This document shows positions 8,508-16,575 of a stretch of 64,000 nt of DNA, in pieces. The DNA is from Burkholderia sp. L27(2015) (GTDB lineage Bacteria; Pseudomonadota; Gammaproteobacteria; Burkholderiales; Burkholderiaceae): the NCBI RefSeq assembly GCF_009765705.1, contig NZ_LMUX01000020.1:1-64000 (forward strand), given 5' to 3'. The notes under the pieces were generated by a model. The model was not told where the DNA came from. It was given only the letters and a program-made list of their open reading frames with translations, and did no database searches. The first letter of the stretch is position 1, and every line of letters starts with the position of its first letter. Both the position numbers and the translations under genes were made by a program.

Positions 8508-8621
8508 GTCATGAACCTCACAGATTTCCCGGGCTCTCTTTTTCCCGAGCCTAAACTCGAAATGGTAACAAGGCAGATTCGACAACGTTATTACATCTTT
8601 ATGTCGTGGCCTCGCCAACGC

Positions 8622-10226
8622 TTAAGCCGGGCGCTTCAGCCGCTCGTAGTGTTCGCAAAAATTGCTGACCAAATCCCCCGAGCAGTCACGAGTTCGCCAT
8701 CCGATATGGCCGTCCGGTCGCACTATCCATACCATGCCCCCCGGCGCGCCGAATGTGTCGGCGAATTCGTTTGCACTATCCGTCAACACCGTCATCAGTT
8801 CGTCGCCCTGCACTTCGCAACCCCGCGCAGTGACAAGCACAGCCGACGCGGCGCCAGGCAACAGCGCAGCAAGCGCGCGACAACCATCGACGAACGCGTC
8901 ATATTGCTCGCCAGCCGCATCTGCATAACCGAGCAACGTGTGTCGTCCATTGCCGACAAACTCGTGGAGTCGCCGAGGGTATCCGACAAAACGCTGAGAC
9001 AAGCCGCCCACATCCGGCAGTCGGTCGCCGGGTGCCGGCAACTCAAGCGCCACGTCCGGGCAAGCGTCCGACACGATCGCGCTGCCGCGGTACGCGATCA
9101 GCAGTTGCGTCTCGCGCATCGCCGGATTGGCTGCCTTCCGGGCCAGAACGGCATTGAGCGCCGCGCTCGTCGACTGGACGACGTCGAGGCCGACGGGATG
9201 CCGTTCCGCCGAGTAACTAGCAAGCAGTTCCGGACCCGCGCTGCCTTTCGCCACGAGCGCAAGTTTCCACGCGAGGTTATGCGCGTCTTGCAGCCCGGTG
9301 TTCATGCCCTGCCCGCCTACGGGCGGATGGATATGTGCGGCGTCGCCGGCAATAAACACGCGCCCTTTTCCGTAAGCCGGTGCGATGCGATGACTTACTC
9401 GATAAACCGAAGACCAGCGCATCGACGACAGCCGCGTTCCCTGCGGCAGCGAGGGTAGCAATAGTGAGGACATCATATCGAAGTCCGGTGCCGTAACACC
9501 CGCCAACGAAGCCGTCCGCGCCTCTTGTACGATCATCGAAAGCCGGTAGCGCCGCGCAGAGCCACGAACGGGCACCGCCGCGAGTGACGCATTGGCACGC
9601 GCAGCATCGCTCCATTCGAAGCGATACATCGGCCCACGCGGAAACGCCCAGTCCACGTCCACGTCGGCCAGAGCAAACGTCTGCGGAAATTTCTCGCCTT
9701 CAAACGGCAGGCCCAGTGCTGAACGTACCTTGCTGCCCGCCCCGTCACACCCGACGAGCCATCGGCAACGCACGGTGCACGCCTCGCCCTGAGGCCCCGT
9801 CAGGTGCGCTTCGATCGCATCGTCCATTTCGGAAAAACTGTCCAGCGTGTAGCCATAACTCACGTGCCCGCCATGTTCGGTAAATGCCGCTTCGAGCAGC
9901 CACTCCGTCTCGTACTGCGCAAGCGAAAGCGACCCGTAGGGCAAGCCGTGTTCCGGCATGCGCATGCTACGCGCCGGCACGATAGCTCCGTCGACCCACG
10001 TTTGGACGCCGGTGAGCCATACGCCTGCCTCGATCGCGCGATCAACGATGCCCAGATCGTCGAATATTTCGAGTGTGCGTGGCGTAACACCCAGCGCCTT
10101 GCAGAAAAACCCCCTTGCCGGCATCCGGTCAATGACGCTCACCGCAATTCCGTCACGCTGCAATTCGGTTCCAAGCAGCAAACCAACCGGTCCAGCACCT
10201 ACGATCAGGACATCCACGTCTTCCAT
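8622..10226 (-). CDS. FAD-dependent aromatic hydroxylase (PheA/TfdB-type monooxygenase)
   Basis: 534 residues, the usual size for class A flavoprotein hydroxylases. Visible: the dinucleotide fold VLIVGAGPVGLLLG (7-20), the VGCDGAGSKVR motif (about 157-167, FAD/NADPH contact) and GRVFIAGDAAHIHPP with GQGMNTGLQDAHNLAWKL (about 285-320, FAD ribityl site). The C-terminal thioredoxin-like domain of this family is present. The start is the ATG preceded by GAGGAG; an upstream in-frame ATG would add seven residues. These enzymes hydroxylate phenols or polyketides with NAD(P)H and O2. The gene follows the sigma-54 activator on the same strand, but no ring-cleavage genes are nearby, so the substrate is open. 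Confidence 0.85.
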   Translation of the reverse strand: MEDVDVLIVGAGPVGLLLGTELQRDGIAVSVIDRMPARGFFCKALGVTPRTLEIFDDLGIVDRAIEAGVWLTGVQTWVDGAIVPARSMRMPEHGLPYGSLSLAQYETEWLLEAAFTEHGGHVSYGYTLDSFSEMDDAIEAHLTGPQGEACTVRCRWLVGCDGAGSKVRSALGLPFEGEKFPQTFALADVDVDWAFPRGPMYRFEWSDAARANASLAAVPVRGSARRYRLSMIVQEARTASLAGVTAPDFDMMSSLLLPSLPQGTRLSSMRWSSVYRVSHRIAPAYGKGRVFIAGDAAHIHPPVGGQGMNTGLQDAHNLAWKLALVAKGSAGPELLASYSAERHPVGLDVVQSTSAALNAVLARKAANPAMRETQLLIAYRGSAIVSDACPDVALELPAPGDRLPDVGGLSQRFVGYPRRLHEFVGNGRHTLLGYADAAGEQYDAFVDGCRALAALLPGAASAVLVTARGCEVQGDELMTVLTDSANEFADTFGAPGGMVWIVRPDGHIGWRTRDCSGDLVSNFCEHYERLKRPA

Positions 10227-10333
10227 AATCGGCTCCTCACGGTTCATTGAGCACCCCGACTTTAACTATGGCACATTGCCGTGCGATCCAAAGCGGAAAT
10301 CGACGTTCCCTAACCGAATGCTCAAGCTTTGCC

Positions 10334-11773
10334 TCAGATCTCGATGCCTAGCGCCGCAATTTTCTTGTACAGCGTCGCACGACCCATGCCGATGCGGCGC
10401 GCGGCATCCGGCACACGACCCGCGCTAGCAAGCAACGCGTCGCGCAGAAAGCCATACTCGAAAGCCGCCATCGCCTGTGCATAGGACGGTGCGAGGCTAT
10501 CTTCCGCTTCGACCGGCAATGGCGGCGGCAGGCGCGCGGAGTCGATGAAGCGTGCCAGCACGCGGGCGTCGATCTGTTCGCTGTCCGATAACATCACAGC
10601 GCGCTCCAGCGTGTTGCGCAACTCCCGTACATTGCCGGGCCACGAGTAGGCGCACAGCAACTGCAGCGCATCGTCCTGGAGAGAAAAATTGCACGACCGC
10701 CCGGGACGCGCCTGCTCCGAGAGATCTTCCAGAATCGCATAGGCCAGCGTACCGATATCGGAAAGACGTTCACGCAAGGGCGGCGCATTGATGGTCAGCA
10801 CATTGAGCCGGTAAAACAGGTCGGCGCGAAACCTGCCTGCAGCCACCAACACGGGAAGATCCGCCGAAGTCGCCGCAATGATGCGCACATCGGCGCGCAC
10901 GATCCGGTTCGACCCGAGCGGCTCGAACTCCTTGTCCTGCAGCACCCTTAACAGCTTGCCCTGTAGCGGCAGCGGCATATCGCCGATTTCGTCGAGGAAC
11001 AACGTGCCACCGTCGGCCAGTTCGAATTTACCCACCCTGCCCTTGCGCTCGGCACCCGTGTATGCGCCTGCTGCGGCGCCGAAGAATTCAACCTCCAGCA
11101 GCGTGTCGGGGATGGCCGCGACATTGACCGTGACGAGCGGCTTGGCCGAACGCGCCGATGCACCGTGTATCGCGTGGGCGAGCAGTTCCTTGCCAGTGCC
11201 GGTTTCGCCCAGCAGCAGCACCGGCGAGTCGACTTGCGCGGCACGGCGGGCCAACCGCTTCACTTCGACGCTGGCCGGGCTCGTGCCGACGAAACTTGCG
11301 AAGGAATACTTGGCGCGGCGCGCTTGCGCCAGCGATTGACGGGTCGCGATGAGCTCCTGCTGCACACGCGAGTAATGCGAAAACAGCGGCGTGAGCGCCT
11401 TCATTTCATCGAACAGCGCAAAGCCGATGGCACCGATCGTGATGCCGTGATCGTCCTTGAGCGGCAAGCGCGTGACGATCAGCGGCTCGGGCGCGGTATC
11501 GAGCAAGTCCAGGAGAATCGGCTTGCCGGTCGCCACCACTTCGCGCATCAGGCTATTCGGGATCACCGTTTCGCAATCCCGGCCGATCACCTCGCGCGGA
11601 TCGGCATAGCCGAAGCGCGCCGCATAACGCTTGTTTATCCAGACGATGCGTGCGTCCTGATCGACGATCACCGTGCCCTCGCTCGAGTTCTCGAAGGTCT
11701 TGAATAACGAGTCCATCGCCCGCCGCAGTACGTCGCCGTAGTCGGCGGGCACGTTGCTCCAGTCCTCCCGCAT
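10334..11773 (-). CDS. Sigma-54-dependent activator: PAS, AAA+ and Fis-type HTH
   Basis: About 479 residues. An N-terminal PAS-like sensor (about 20-120; SEGTVIVDQDARIVWINKRY) precedes the AAA+ module with Walker A GETGTGKE, the sigma-54 contact loop as GAYTGA (standard GAFTGA with Tyr, a known functional variant), Walker B TLFLDEIGDM and the arginine-finger region, ending in a Fis-type HTH (ARRIGMGRATLYKKIAALG). The ATG with GGAG 6 nt upstream is preferred over a TTG four codons earlier. It is divergent from the GntP permease/CoA-transferase genes, whose promoter region has a near-consensus -24/-12 element and several TCTC...GAGA dyads. It is therefore probably an AtoC-like activator of ketone-body or short-chain acid utilisation. 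Confidence 0.85.
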   Translation of the reverse strand: MREDWSNVPADYGDVLRRAMDSLFKTFENSSEGTVIVDQDARIVWINKRYAARFGYADPREVIGRDCETVIPNSLMREVVATGKPILLDLLDTAPEPLIVTRLPLKDDHGITIGAIGFALFDEMKALTPLFSHYSRVQQELIATRQSLAQARRAKYSFASFVGTSPASVEVKRLARRAAQVDSPVLLLGETGTGKELLAHAIHGASARSAKPLVTVNVAAIPDTLLEVEFFGAAAGAYTGAERKGRVGKFELADGGTLFLDEIGDMPLPLQGKLLRVLQDKEFEPLGSNRIVRADVRIIAATSADLPVLVAAGRFRADLFYRLNVLTINAPPLRERLSDIGTLAYAILEDLSEQARPGRSCNFSLQDDALQLLCAYSWPGNVRELRNTLERAVMLSDSEQIDARVLARFIDSARLPPPLPVEAEDSLAPSYAQAMAAFEYGFLRDALLASAGRVPDAARRIGMGRATLYKKIAALGIEI

Positions 11774-11810
11774 GCATGTCTCCAACTGATTGATATTGCC
11801 TGGACGTCTT

Positions 11811-11921
11811 GATATGGAGACGCGATATCTCTATACAGAGATTTCCGAGCCGCCATTATATATAAGCATTTCTCGACCGCGGGGTAGCATGACATCTTAA
11901 TAAATATCTCCATATCGAGAC
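11811..11921. promoter_or_regulatory. Candidate enhancer (UAS) dyads for the sigma-54 activator
   Basis: Three related elements lie upstream of the -24/-12 promoter: GATATGGAGA at 11811, its exact reverse complement TCTCCATATC at 11908, and the dyad ATCTCT-N4-AGAGAT at 11826; TCTCCATATCGAGA is itself symmetric. The arrangement 65-175 bp upstream of the promoter fits binding of the divergently encoded activator. Confidence 0.5.
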
Positions 11922-11985
11922 GAAATAAGAAACGCGGCGAACGCGCGAGGCCCGTGCGAGAGGATTCTCCAGGCGGCGCCGCCCC

Positions 11986-12000
11986 TGGCACGGAAACTGC
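11986..12000 (+). promoter_or_regulatory. Sigma-54 promoter of the GntP permease/CoA-transferase genes
   Basis: TGGCACG-GAAA-CTGC matches the RpoN consensus except for one T-to-C change in the -12 box; the GG and GC pairs have the correct 10-bp separation. It points to the permease gene and lies downstream of symmetric activator sites. Confidence 0.7.
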
Positions 12001-12064
12001 GTGACGTATTCCGATGCGCCAAAGCGCACGCAATCCCGTTTCTTCCGACGCCCGTTTTTCGTGG

Positions 12065-12120
12065 CCGCGGAACATAAAATTTCCGCGACGACGGAATAGA
12101 AAAACTTCCGCGGCGCGGAA
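12065..12120 (+). other. Leader with repeated TTCCG/CGGAA dyads
   Basis: The leader contains a 15-bp perfect palindrome (TTCCGCGGCGCGGAA, 12106-12120), a second dyad TTCCG-N6-CGGAA (12081-12096) and an additional CCGCGGAA at 12065. In RNA these would form GC-rich hairpins ending 25 nt before the start codon. The block also looks like a degenerate tandem duplication, because CGCGGAACAYA recurs about 48 bp apart. Confidence 0.5.
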
Positions 12121-12145
12121 CACAAAAAATATTTTTGGAGACCTC

Positions 12146-13546
12146 ATGTCATTCGTTGTTGTTCTTGCTGCTCTAGTGTTCTTGATGCTGGCGGCTTATC
12201 GCGGCTACAGCGTGATCCTGGTCGCGCCGCTGGCTGCCCTCGGCGCCGTGCTGTTGACCGAACCGGCTGCTGTCGCACCGGTGTTCACGGGTATCTTCAT
12301 GGAAAAGATGGTGGGCTTCGTCAAGCTCTACTTTCCCGTGTTCCTGCTCGGCGCCGTGTTTGGCAAAGTGATCGAGCTATCGGGCTTTTCCGAGTCGATT
12401 GTCGCAGCGGCGATACGCTATATCGGTAAGGGCCGTGTCAATGCGGTGATCGTTGCGGTATGCGCGCTACTCACCTACGGCGGCGTCTCGCTTTTCGTGG
12501 TTGTGTTCGCGGTCTATCCGTTTGCCGCCGAGATGTACCGTCAAAGCAATATTCCAAAGCGCTTGATGCCGGGCGCCATCGCCTTGGGCGCGTTCTCGTT
12601 TACGATGGACTCTCTGCCCGGCACGCCGCAAATCCAGAACATCATCCCCACCACCTTCTTCAAAACCACAGGCTGGGCTGCGCCGTGGCTAGGCACGATC
12701 GGTTCGCTGTTCATCATCGTAGTCGGGCTGACATTCCTGGAGTGGCGCCGCCGCTCGGTCACCGCTACCGGCGAAGGCTACGGCACCTCGCTTGTCAACG
12801 AACCGCAGCGCGTCCAAGCCGCGCATCTGCCCAATCCCCTGCTGGCGATTGCTCCGTTGATACTGGTTGGCGTCGCCAATTTCGCTTTGACCAAGTTGAT
12901 CCCGCAGTGGTACGGCAGCAGCTATTCGGTGCCCGCGGACGTCTTACCCGGCGTGCATACGCCGCTCACCACCGCGGTGCCCGGGGTCGTCGGGATTTGG
13001 GCGGTTGAAGGCGCATTACTGCTCGGCATCGTGCTGGTGTTGTTGACCGCGTTTGGCCGGGTTCGTACGAATTTTGCCGATGGCACCAAGCTGGCTGTCG
13101 GCGGTGCGCTGCTTGCCGCGATGAATACCGCGTCGGAATATGGTTTCGGCGGCGTGATCGCCGCTCTGCCGGGGTTTGCGGTGGTAGCCAATACGCTCAA
13201 GGGCATCCCCAATCCGCTCGTCAATGCAGCGGTGTCGGTCAGCTCGCTGGCCGGTATTACCGGTTCCGCATCGGGCGGCATGAGTATCGCGTTGGCGGCC
13301 ATGTCAGACACCTTCATCAAGGGTGCACAGGCCGCGCATATTCCGCTGGAGGTGTTGCACCGTGTGGTTGCAATGGCCAGCGGCGGCATGGATACCTTGC
13401 CACACAATGGCGCGGTCATCACGCTGCTGGCGGTCACCGGCCTGACGCATCGGCAGTCGTACCGGGACATATTTGCAGTCACGATCATCAAGACGCTCGC
13501 GGTGTTTTTCGTGATCGCCGTGTACTACATGACCGGCCTGGTTTGA
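12146..13546 (+). CDS. GntP-family permease (probable ketone-body/hydroxybutyrate or carboxylate transporter)
   Basis: 466 residues, nearly all hydrophobic with about 12-14 membrane segments. GntP-type features are visible: LIAPLAA-like start (ILVAPLAALGAVL), GGVSLFVVVFAVYPFA, and the conserved C-terminal block IALAAMSD...MASGGMDTLPHNGAVITLL. The start is the ATG with GGAG upstream, directly after the hairpin-rich leader. GntP proteins import gluconate, but the branch found next to 3-oxoacid CoA-transferase genes is generally assigned to D-3-hydroxybutyrate or similar short-chain acids. The two CoA-transferase subunits start 66 bp downstream on the same strand, supporting that role; the sigma-54 promoter and divergent activator complete an ato-like module. 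Confidence 0.85.
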   Translation: MSFVVVLAALVFLMLAAYRGYSVILVAPLAALGAVLLTEPAAVAPVFTGIFMEKMVGFVKLYFPVFLLGAVFGKVIELSGFSESIVAAAIRYIGKGRVNAVIVAVCALLTYGGVSLFVVVFAVYPFAAEMYRQSNIPKRLMPGAIALGAFSFTMDSLPGTPQIQNIIPTTFFKTTGWAAPWLGTIGSLFIIVVGLTFLEWRRRSVTATGEGYGTSLVNEPQRVQAAHLPNPLLAIAPLILVGVANFALTKLIPQWYGSSYSVPADVLPGVHTPLTTAVPGVVGIWAVEGALLLGIVLVLLTAFGRVRTNFADGTKLAVGGALLAAMNTASEYGFGGVIAALPGFAVVANTLKGIPNPLVNAAVSVSSLAGITGSASGGMSIALAAMSDTFIKGAQAAHIPLEVLHRVVAMASGGMDTLPHNGAVITLLAVTGLTHRQSYRDIFAVTIIKTLAVFFVIAVYYMTGLV

Positions 13547-13612
13547 TTCAGCGTTTGATTTTTCCGTCGGCAACGCTCAGGCGCGCATAAAGCTCATACA
13601 GGAGGACTTTCG

Positions 13613-14323
13613 ATGAACAAGCACTATCCCAGCGCCCAAGCGGCGCTAGCGGACGTGGTCAAGGATGGCCAGACGTTCGCGGTTGGCGGCTTCGGCCTAT
13701 GTGGCATCCCCGAGGCCTTGATTGCCGCGCTGCGCGTTAGCGGCGTGAAGAACCTGACCTGCATCAGCAACAACGCCGGGGTGGATGGTTTTGGTCTGGG
13801 CCTGCTGCTGGAAACCCGTCAAGTCAAGAAGATGATTTCGTCGTACGTGGGCGAGAACAAAGAGTTCGAGCGCCAGTACCTGGCCGGCGAACTCGAACTG
13901 GAATTCACACCGCAAGGCACGCTGGCTGAAAAGCTGCGCGCCGGCGGCTCGGGCATACCGGCGTTTTTCACCAAGACGGGCTACGGCACGATCGTGGCCG
14001 AGGGCAAGGAAGTGCGCGAATTCGATGGCGAAAACTACGTCATGGAAAAATCGTTGACGGCCGATATCGGTCTGGTCAAGGCCTGGAAGGCCGACAAATC
14101 GGGCAACCTGATTTATCGCCGCACGGCGCGCAACTTCAACCCGATGTGCGCGATGGCGGGCAAGATCACGATAGCCGAAGTCGAGGAAATCGTCGAAGTG
14201 GGCGAGCTGGACCCGGATTCGATTCATACCCCGGGGATCTTCGTGCAGCGCATCGTGGTGAACGCGCATCCGGAAAAACGCATCGAGCAGCGGATCGTGC
14301 GCAGCGGGAAAAAAGGAGAATAA
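13613..14323 (+). CDS. scoA: 3-oxoacid CoA-transferase, subunit A
   Basis: 236 residues, standard length. Contains the CoA-transferase I signature near the N terminus ([16 protein letters not shown]) and the conserved [14 protein letters not shown] and [15 protein letters not shown] blocks. With subunit B it transfers CoA from succinyl-CoA to a 3-oxoacid such as acetoacetate. Preceded by an excellent Shine-Dalgarno (AGGAGG); its stop lies 2 nt before the subunit B start, so the two are translationally linked. The neighbouring permease and sigma-54 activator suggest use of acetoacetate or 3-hydroxybutyrate as carbon source; a pcaI-like role in 3-oxoadipate metabolism is less likely without pca genes. 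Confidence 0.9.
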   Translation: MNKHYPSAQAALADVVKDGQTFAVGGFGLCGIPEALIAALRVSGVKNLTCISNNAGVDGFGLGLLLETRQVKKMISSYVGENKEFERQYLAGELELEFTPQGTLAEKLRAGGSGIPAFFTKTGYGTIVAEGKEVREFDGENYVMEKSLTADIGLVKAWKADKSGNLIYRRTARNFNPMCAMAGKITIAEVEEIVEVGELDPDSIHTPGIFVQRIVVNAHPEKRIEQRIVRSGKKGE

Positions 14324-14325
14324 CG

Positions 14326-14967
14326 ATGGCCTGGACTCGGGAAGAAATGGCGGCGCGCGCGGCCAAGGAATTGAAGGACGGTTTTTACGTCAATCTTGGC
14401 ATAGGGCTGCCCACGCTGGTGGCCAACCATGTGCCCACGGGCATCGAAGTATGGCTGCAATCGGAAAACGGTTTGCTGGGCATCGGCCCGTCGCCGTATG
14501 AAGACGAAGTGGACGCGGACATGATCAACGCGGGCAAGCAGACGGTGACCACGCTGCCGGGCTCGTCGATTTTCTCGTCGGCCGATTCGTTTGCGATGAT
14601 ACGCGGCGGGCACATCAATCTGGCGATCCTGGGGGCGATGCAGGTCAGCCAGCATGGCGATTTGGCCAACTGGATGATCCCGGGCAAGATGATCAAGGGC
14701 ATGGGCGGCGCGATGGACTTGGTGGCTGGCGTGAAGCGTGTGGTGGTGATCATGGAGCACGTTGCCAAGGGCGACCAGCACAAGATACTCGAAGCGTGCA
14801 ATTTACCGCTCACGGGCGTGGGTGTGGTGAACCAGATCATTACTGACCTGTGCGTATTGGATGTCACCCCGGAAGGGCTCAAACTAGTCGAGTTGGCACC
14901 TGGCGTGACGGTCGATGAGGTCAAGCAGAAAACCGGCGCGCCGGTCGATACCAGCGCGATTGCCTGA
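14326..14967 (+). CDS. scoB: 3-oxoacid CoA-transferase, subunit B
   Basis: 213 residues. Shows [14 protein letters not shown], the catalytic glutamate in [10 protein letters not shown] (Glu47), which forms the glutamyl-CoA intermediate, and the [23 protein letters not shown] block typical of the beta subunit. The true start is the ATG after AAAGGAGAATAACG; the frame is open further upstream inside subunit A but that part is out of context. Forms the heteromeric enzyme with the gene immediately upstream. A strong intrinsic terminator follows about 40 bp after the stop and ends the operon. Confidence 0.9.
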   Translation: MAWTREEMAARAAKELKDGFYVNLGIGLPTLVANHVPTGIEVWLQSENGLLGIGPSPYEDEVDADMINAGKQTVTTLPGSSIFSSADSFAMIRGGHINLAILGAMQVSQHGDLANWMIPGKMIKGMGGAMDLVAGVKRVVVIMEHVAKGDQHKILEACNLPLTGVGVVNQIITDLCVLDVTPEGLKLVELAPGVTVDEVKQKTGAPVDTSAIA

Positions 14968-15007
14968 AGAGTCGCTCATCTGCAGCAATAGCTGCTGCAG
15001 TCAAAAC

Positions 15008-15033
15008 GGGCGGAGCGATCCGCCCTTTTTTTT
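15008..15033 (+). terminator. Rho-independent terminator of the permease/CoA-transferase operon
   Basis: A 6-bp GC stem GGGCGG / CCGCCC with loop AGCGAT is followed by eight T residues. Confidence 0.85.
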
Positions 15034-15077
15034 GGCGCAAAATAGCGGCGTTTGCCGGTATCTGAGGAGAAAATCTG

Positions 15078-16073
15078 ATGTTCGAGCCGCTGGCTGTACC
15101 TACGCAGGCTACTCAGCCTACCCCGCACAGCCCAGGCGATGCTGCGCAGCAACCCGATCTTGGCGTTTCGGCGCACGCCCCGTTGCAACCGCACTTCAAT
15201 AGCGTTCGCTGTATCAGTCCGGCGGGATTGCACCGGATGGCATATACAGAATGGGGCGATCCTCACAACCCGCGCGTGCTGATTTGCGTGCACGGCCTAA
15301 CGCGCAGCGGACGCGATTTCGACGCGATGGCGCACCGCTTGAGGCACCATTACCGGGTCATCTGCCCCGACGTGGTGGGTCGCGGACGTTCGGACTGGCT
15401 GCTCGATCCGAGTTTCTACGTGATGCCGCAATACGTGGCCGATATGGTGACGCTGATTGCCCGCCTGGGTGTGGACACGGTCGACTGGTTCGGCACTTCG
15501 ATGGGTGGCTTGATCGGTATGGTGCTGGCCGGCTTGCCGAATTCGCCGATCGCGCGCATGGCGATCAACGATGTCGGTCCCCGGCTCGAGCCGATCGCGC
15601 TTGAGCGCATCGGTGCTTACCTGGGGCAGGTGGTGCGCTTTGGCAGCGAGCAGGAAGGTATCGAGCAGCTCGCGGTGCTCGCGCAGGACTTCGGCCCGCA
15701 TACGCCCGAGGAATGGCGCACGCTGAACCAGCCGCTGCTGCGCGAGCATGAAGGCCACTGGGTCGCGCGTTACGATCCTGACCTGGCGAAGCCGTTCTTG
15801 GAAACCACGCCGGAAATGGTGGTGGCCGGCGAGGCGAGTTTGTGGCAAGTGTTCGAAGCGTTCAAGGGGCCGATGCTGGTGGTGCGCGGCGAGCATTCCG
15901 ATTTGCTGACACGCGAGACTGTGACCGAGATGCAGCAGCGCGGGCACCATGTGAGCGCGGTCGAGATTCCCGGCGTAGGACACGCACCAACCTTTGTACA
16001 CGATGACCAGTTGCGTATTCTCGAAGCGTTTTTGCTCGGCAACAGCGCGGTTGCATCAGTTGCAACACGCTGA
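15078..16073 (+). CDS. Alpha/beta hydrolase, function unknown
   Basis: 331 residues with a long low-complexity N-terminal tail of about 40 residues (Pro/Gln/Thr-rich) ahead of the hydrolase fold. The fold shows CVHGLTRSGRDF (oxyanion hole), nucleophile elbow GTSMGGLIG, the acidic residue in RGEHSDLL and the catalytic His in GVGHAPTF. VGRGRSDWL is also typical of esterase/haloperoxidase-like members. A good Shine-Dalgarno (GAGGAG) precedes the ATG. It is followed 52 bp later by a RidA-family gene and then relA, an arrangement I recall from other Burkholderia-type genomes. No substrate can be named. Confidence 0.8.
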   Translation: MFEPLAVPTQATQPTPHSPGDAAQQPDLGVSAHAPLQPHFNSVRCISPAGLHRMAYTEWGDPHNPRVLICVHGLTRSGRDFDAMAHRLRHHYRVICPDVVGRGRSDWLLDPSFYVMPQYVADMVTLIARLGVDTVDWFGTSMGGLIGMVLAGLPNSPIARMAINDVGPRLEPIALERIGAYLGQVVRFGSEQEGIEQLAVLAQDFGPHTPEEWRTLNQPLLREHEGHWVARYDPDLAKPFLETTPEMVVAGEASLWQVFEAFKGPMLVVRGEHSDLLTRETVTEMQQRGHHVSAVEIPGVGHAPTFVHDDQLRILEAFLLGNSAVASVATR

Positions 16074-16125
16074 GTTTTTAGTTGGAACCGCAGTACTTTT
16101 TAAAATTTTAACTGGAAGACCCATC

Positions 16126-16479
16126 ATGGCAGTGACCCGTTTGCATGTCGGAAAACGTTTGTCGGAAGTTGCGATTCACAATGGCACGGTGTATCTGGCC
16201 GGCCAGATCGCCGAAGACACTAAACAGGATATGGCCGGGCAGACCCGCGAGGTGCTGGCACATATCGATCGCTTGCTGGCCGAAGCCAATAGCGACAAGA
16301 CCTTGATCTTGTCGACGCAGATTTTCGTCACCGATATGGCGAATTTCCCGGCACTAAATGCCGTGTGGGAGGGCTGGGTGGTGGAGGGGCACACGCCGCC
16401 GCGCGCCACCGTGCAGGCGCCGCTGGCGAATCCGGCTTGTCTTGTCGAGGTGGTGGTTGTAGCGGCTCAGCGCGGTTAA
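16126..16479 (+). CDS. RidA-family (YjgF/UK114) protein
   Basis: 117 residues. RidA-type core: NGTVYLAGQIAEDT, QTREVLAHIDRLLAEANSDKTLIL, TQIFVTDMANFPALNAVWEGWV, then the ligand site PPRATVQAPLANPACLVEVVVVAA with the conserved Arg and Glu. RidA trimers hydrolyse reactive 2-aminoacrylate-type imines; this short variant belongs to the YoaB-like branch, where the exact substrate is less certain. The ATG follows GGAAGACCCATC; a longer frame starts inside the upstream hydrolase gene but has no ribosome site. Confidence 0.85.
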   Translation: MAVTRLHVGKRLSEVAIHNGTVYLAGQIAEDTKQDMAGQTREVLAHIDRLLAEANSDKTLILSTQIFVTDMANFPALNAVWEGWVVEGHTPPRATVQAPLANPACLVEVVVVAAQRG

Positions 16480-16503
16480 GCATTATTTGTTCGCTGAGAA
16501 CAA

Positions 16504-16545
16504 CTTATCCGTAGTTTATCCGTGGCTTTTCCGTAGCTTTTCCCT
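16504..16545. repeat. Degenerate tandem repeat, about 11-bp unit x 4
   Basis: TTATCCGTAG, TTTATCCGTGGC, TTTTCCGTAGC and TTTTCCC follow one another between the RidA gene and relA. The copies differ by one or two bases. No hairpin or coding explanation is visible. Confidence 0.7.
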
Positions 16546-16575
16546 TAAGCAGCAGTATTTTTCGTTTTCGCCGTT

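Noticed and set aside
10270-10290. TGGCAC...TGC as a third sigma-54 promoter
   Set aside because: The GG and GC elements are not at the required spacing on either strand.
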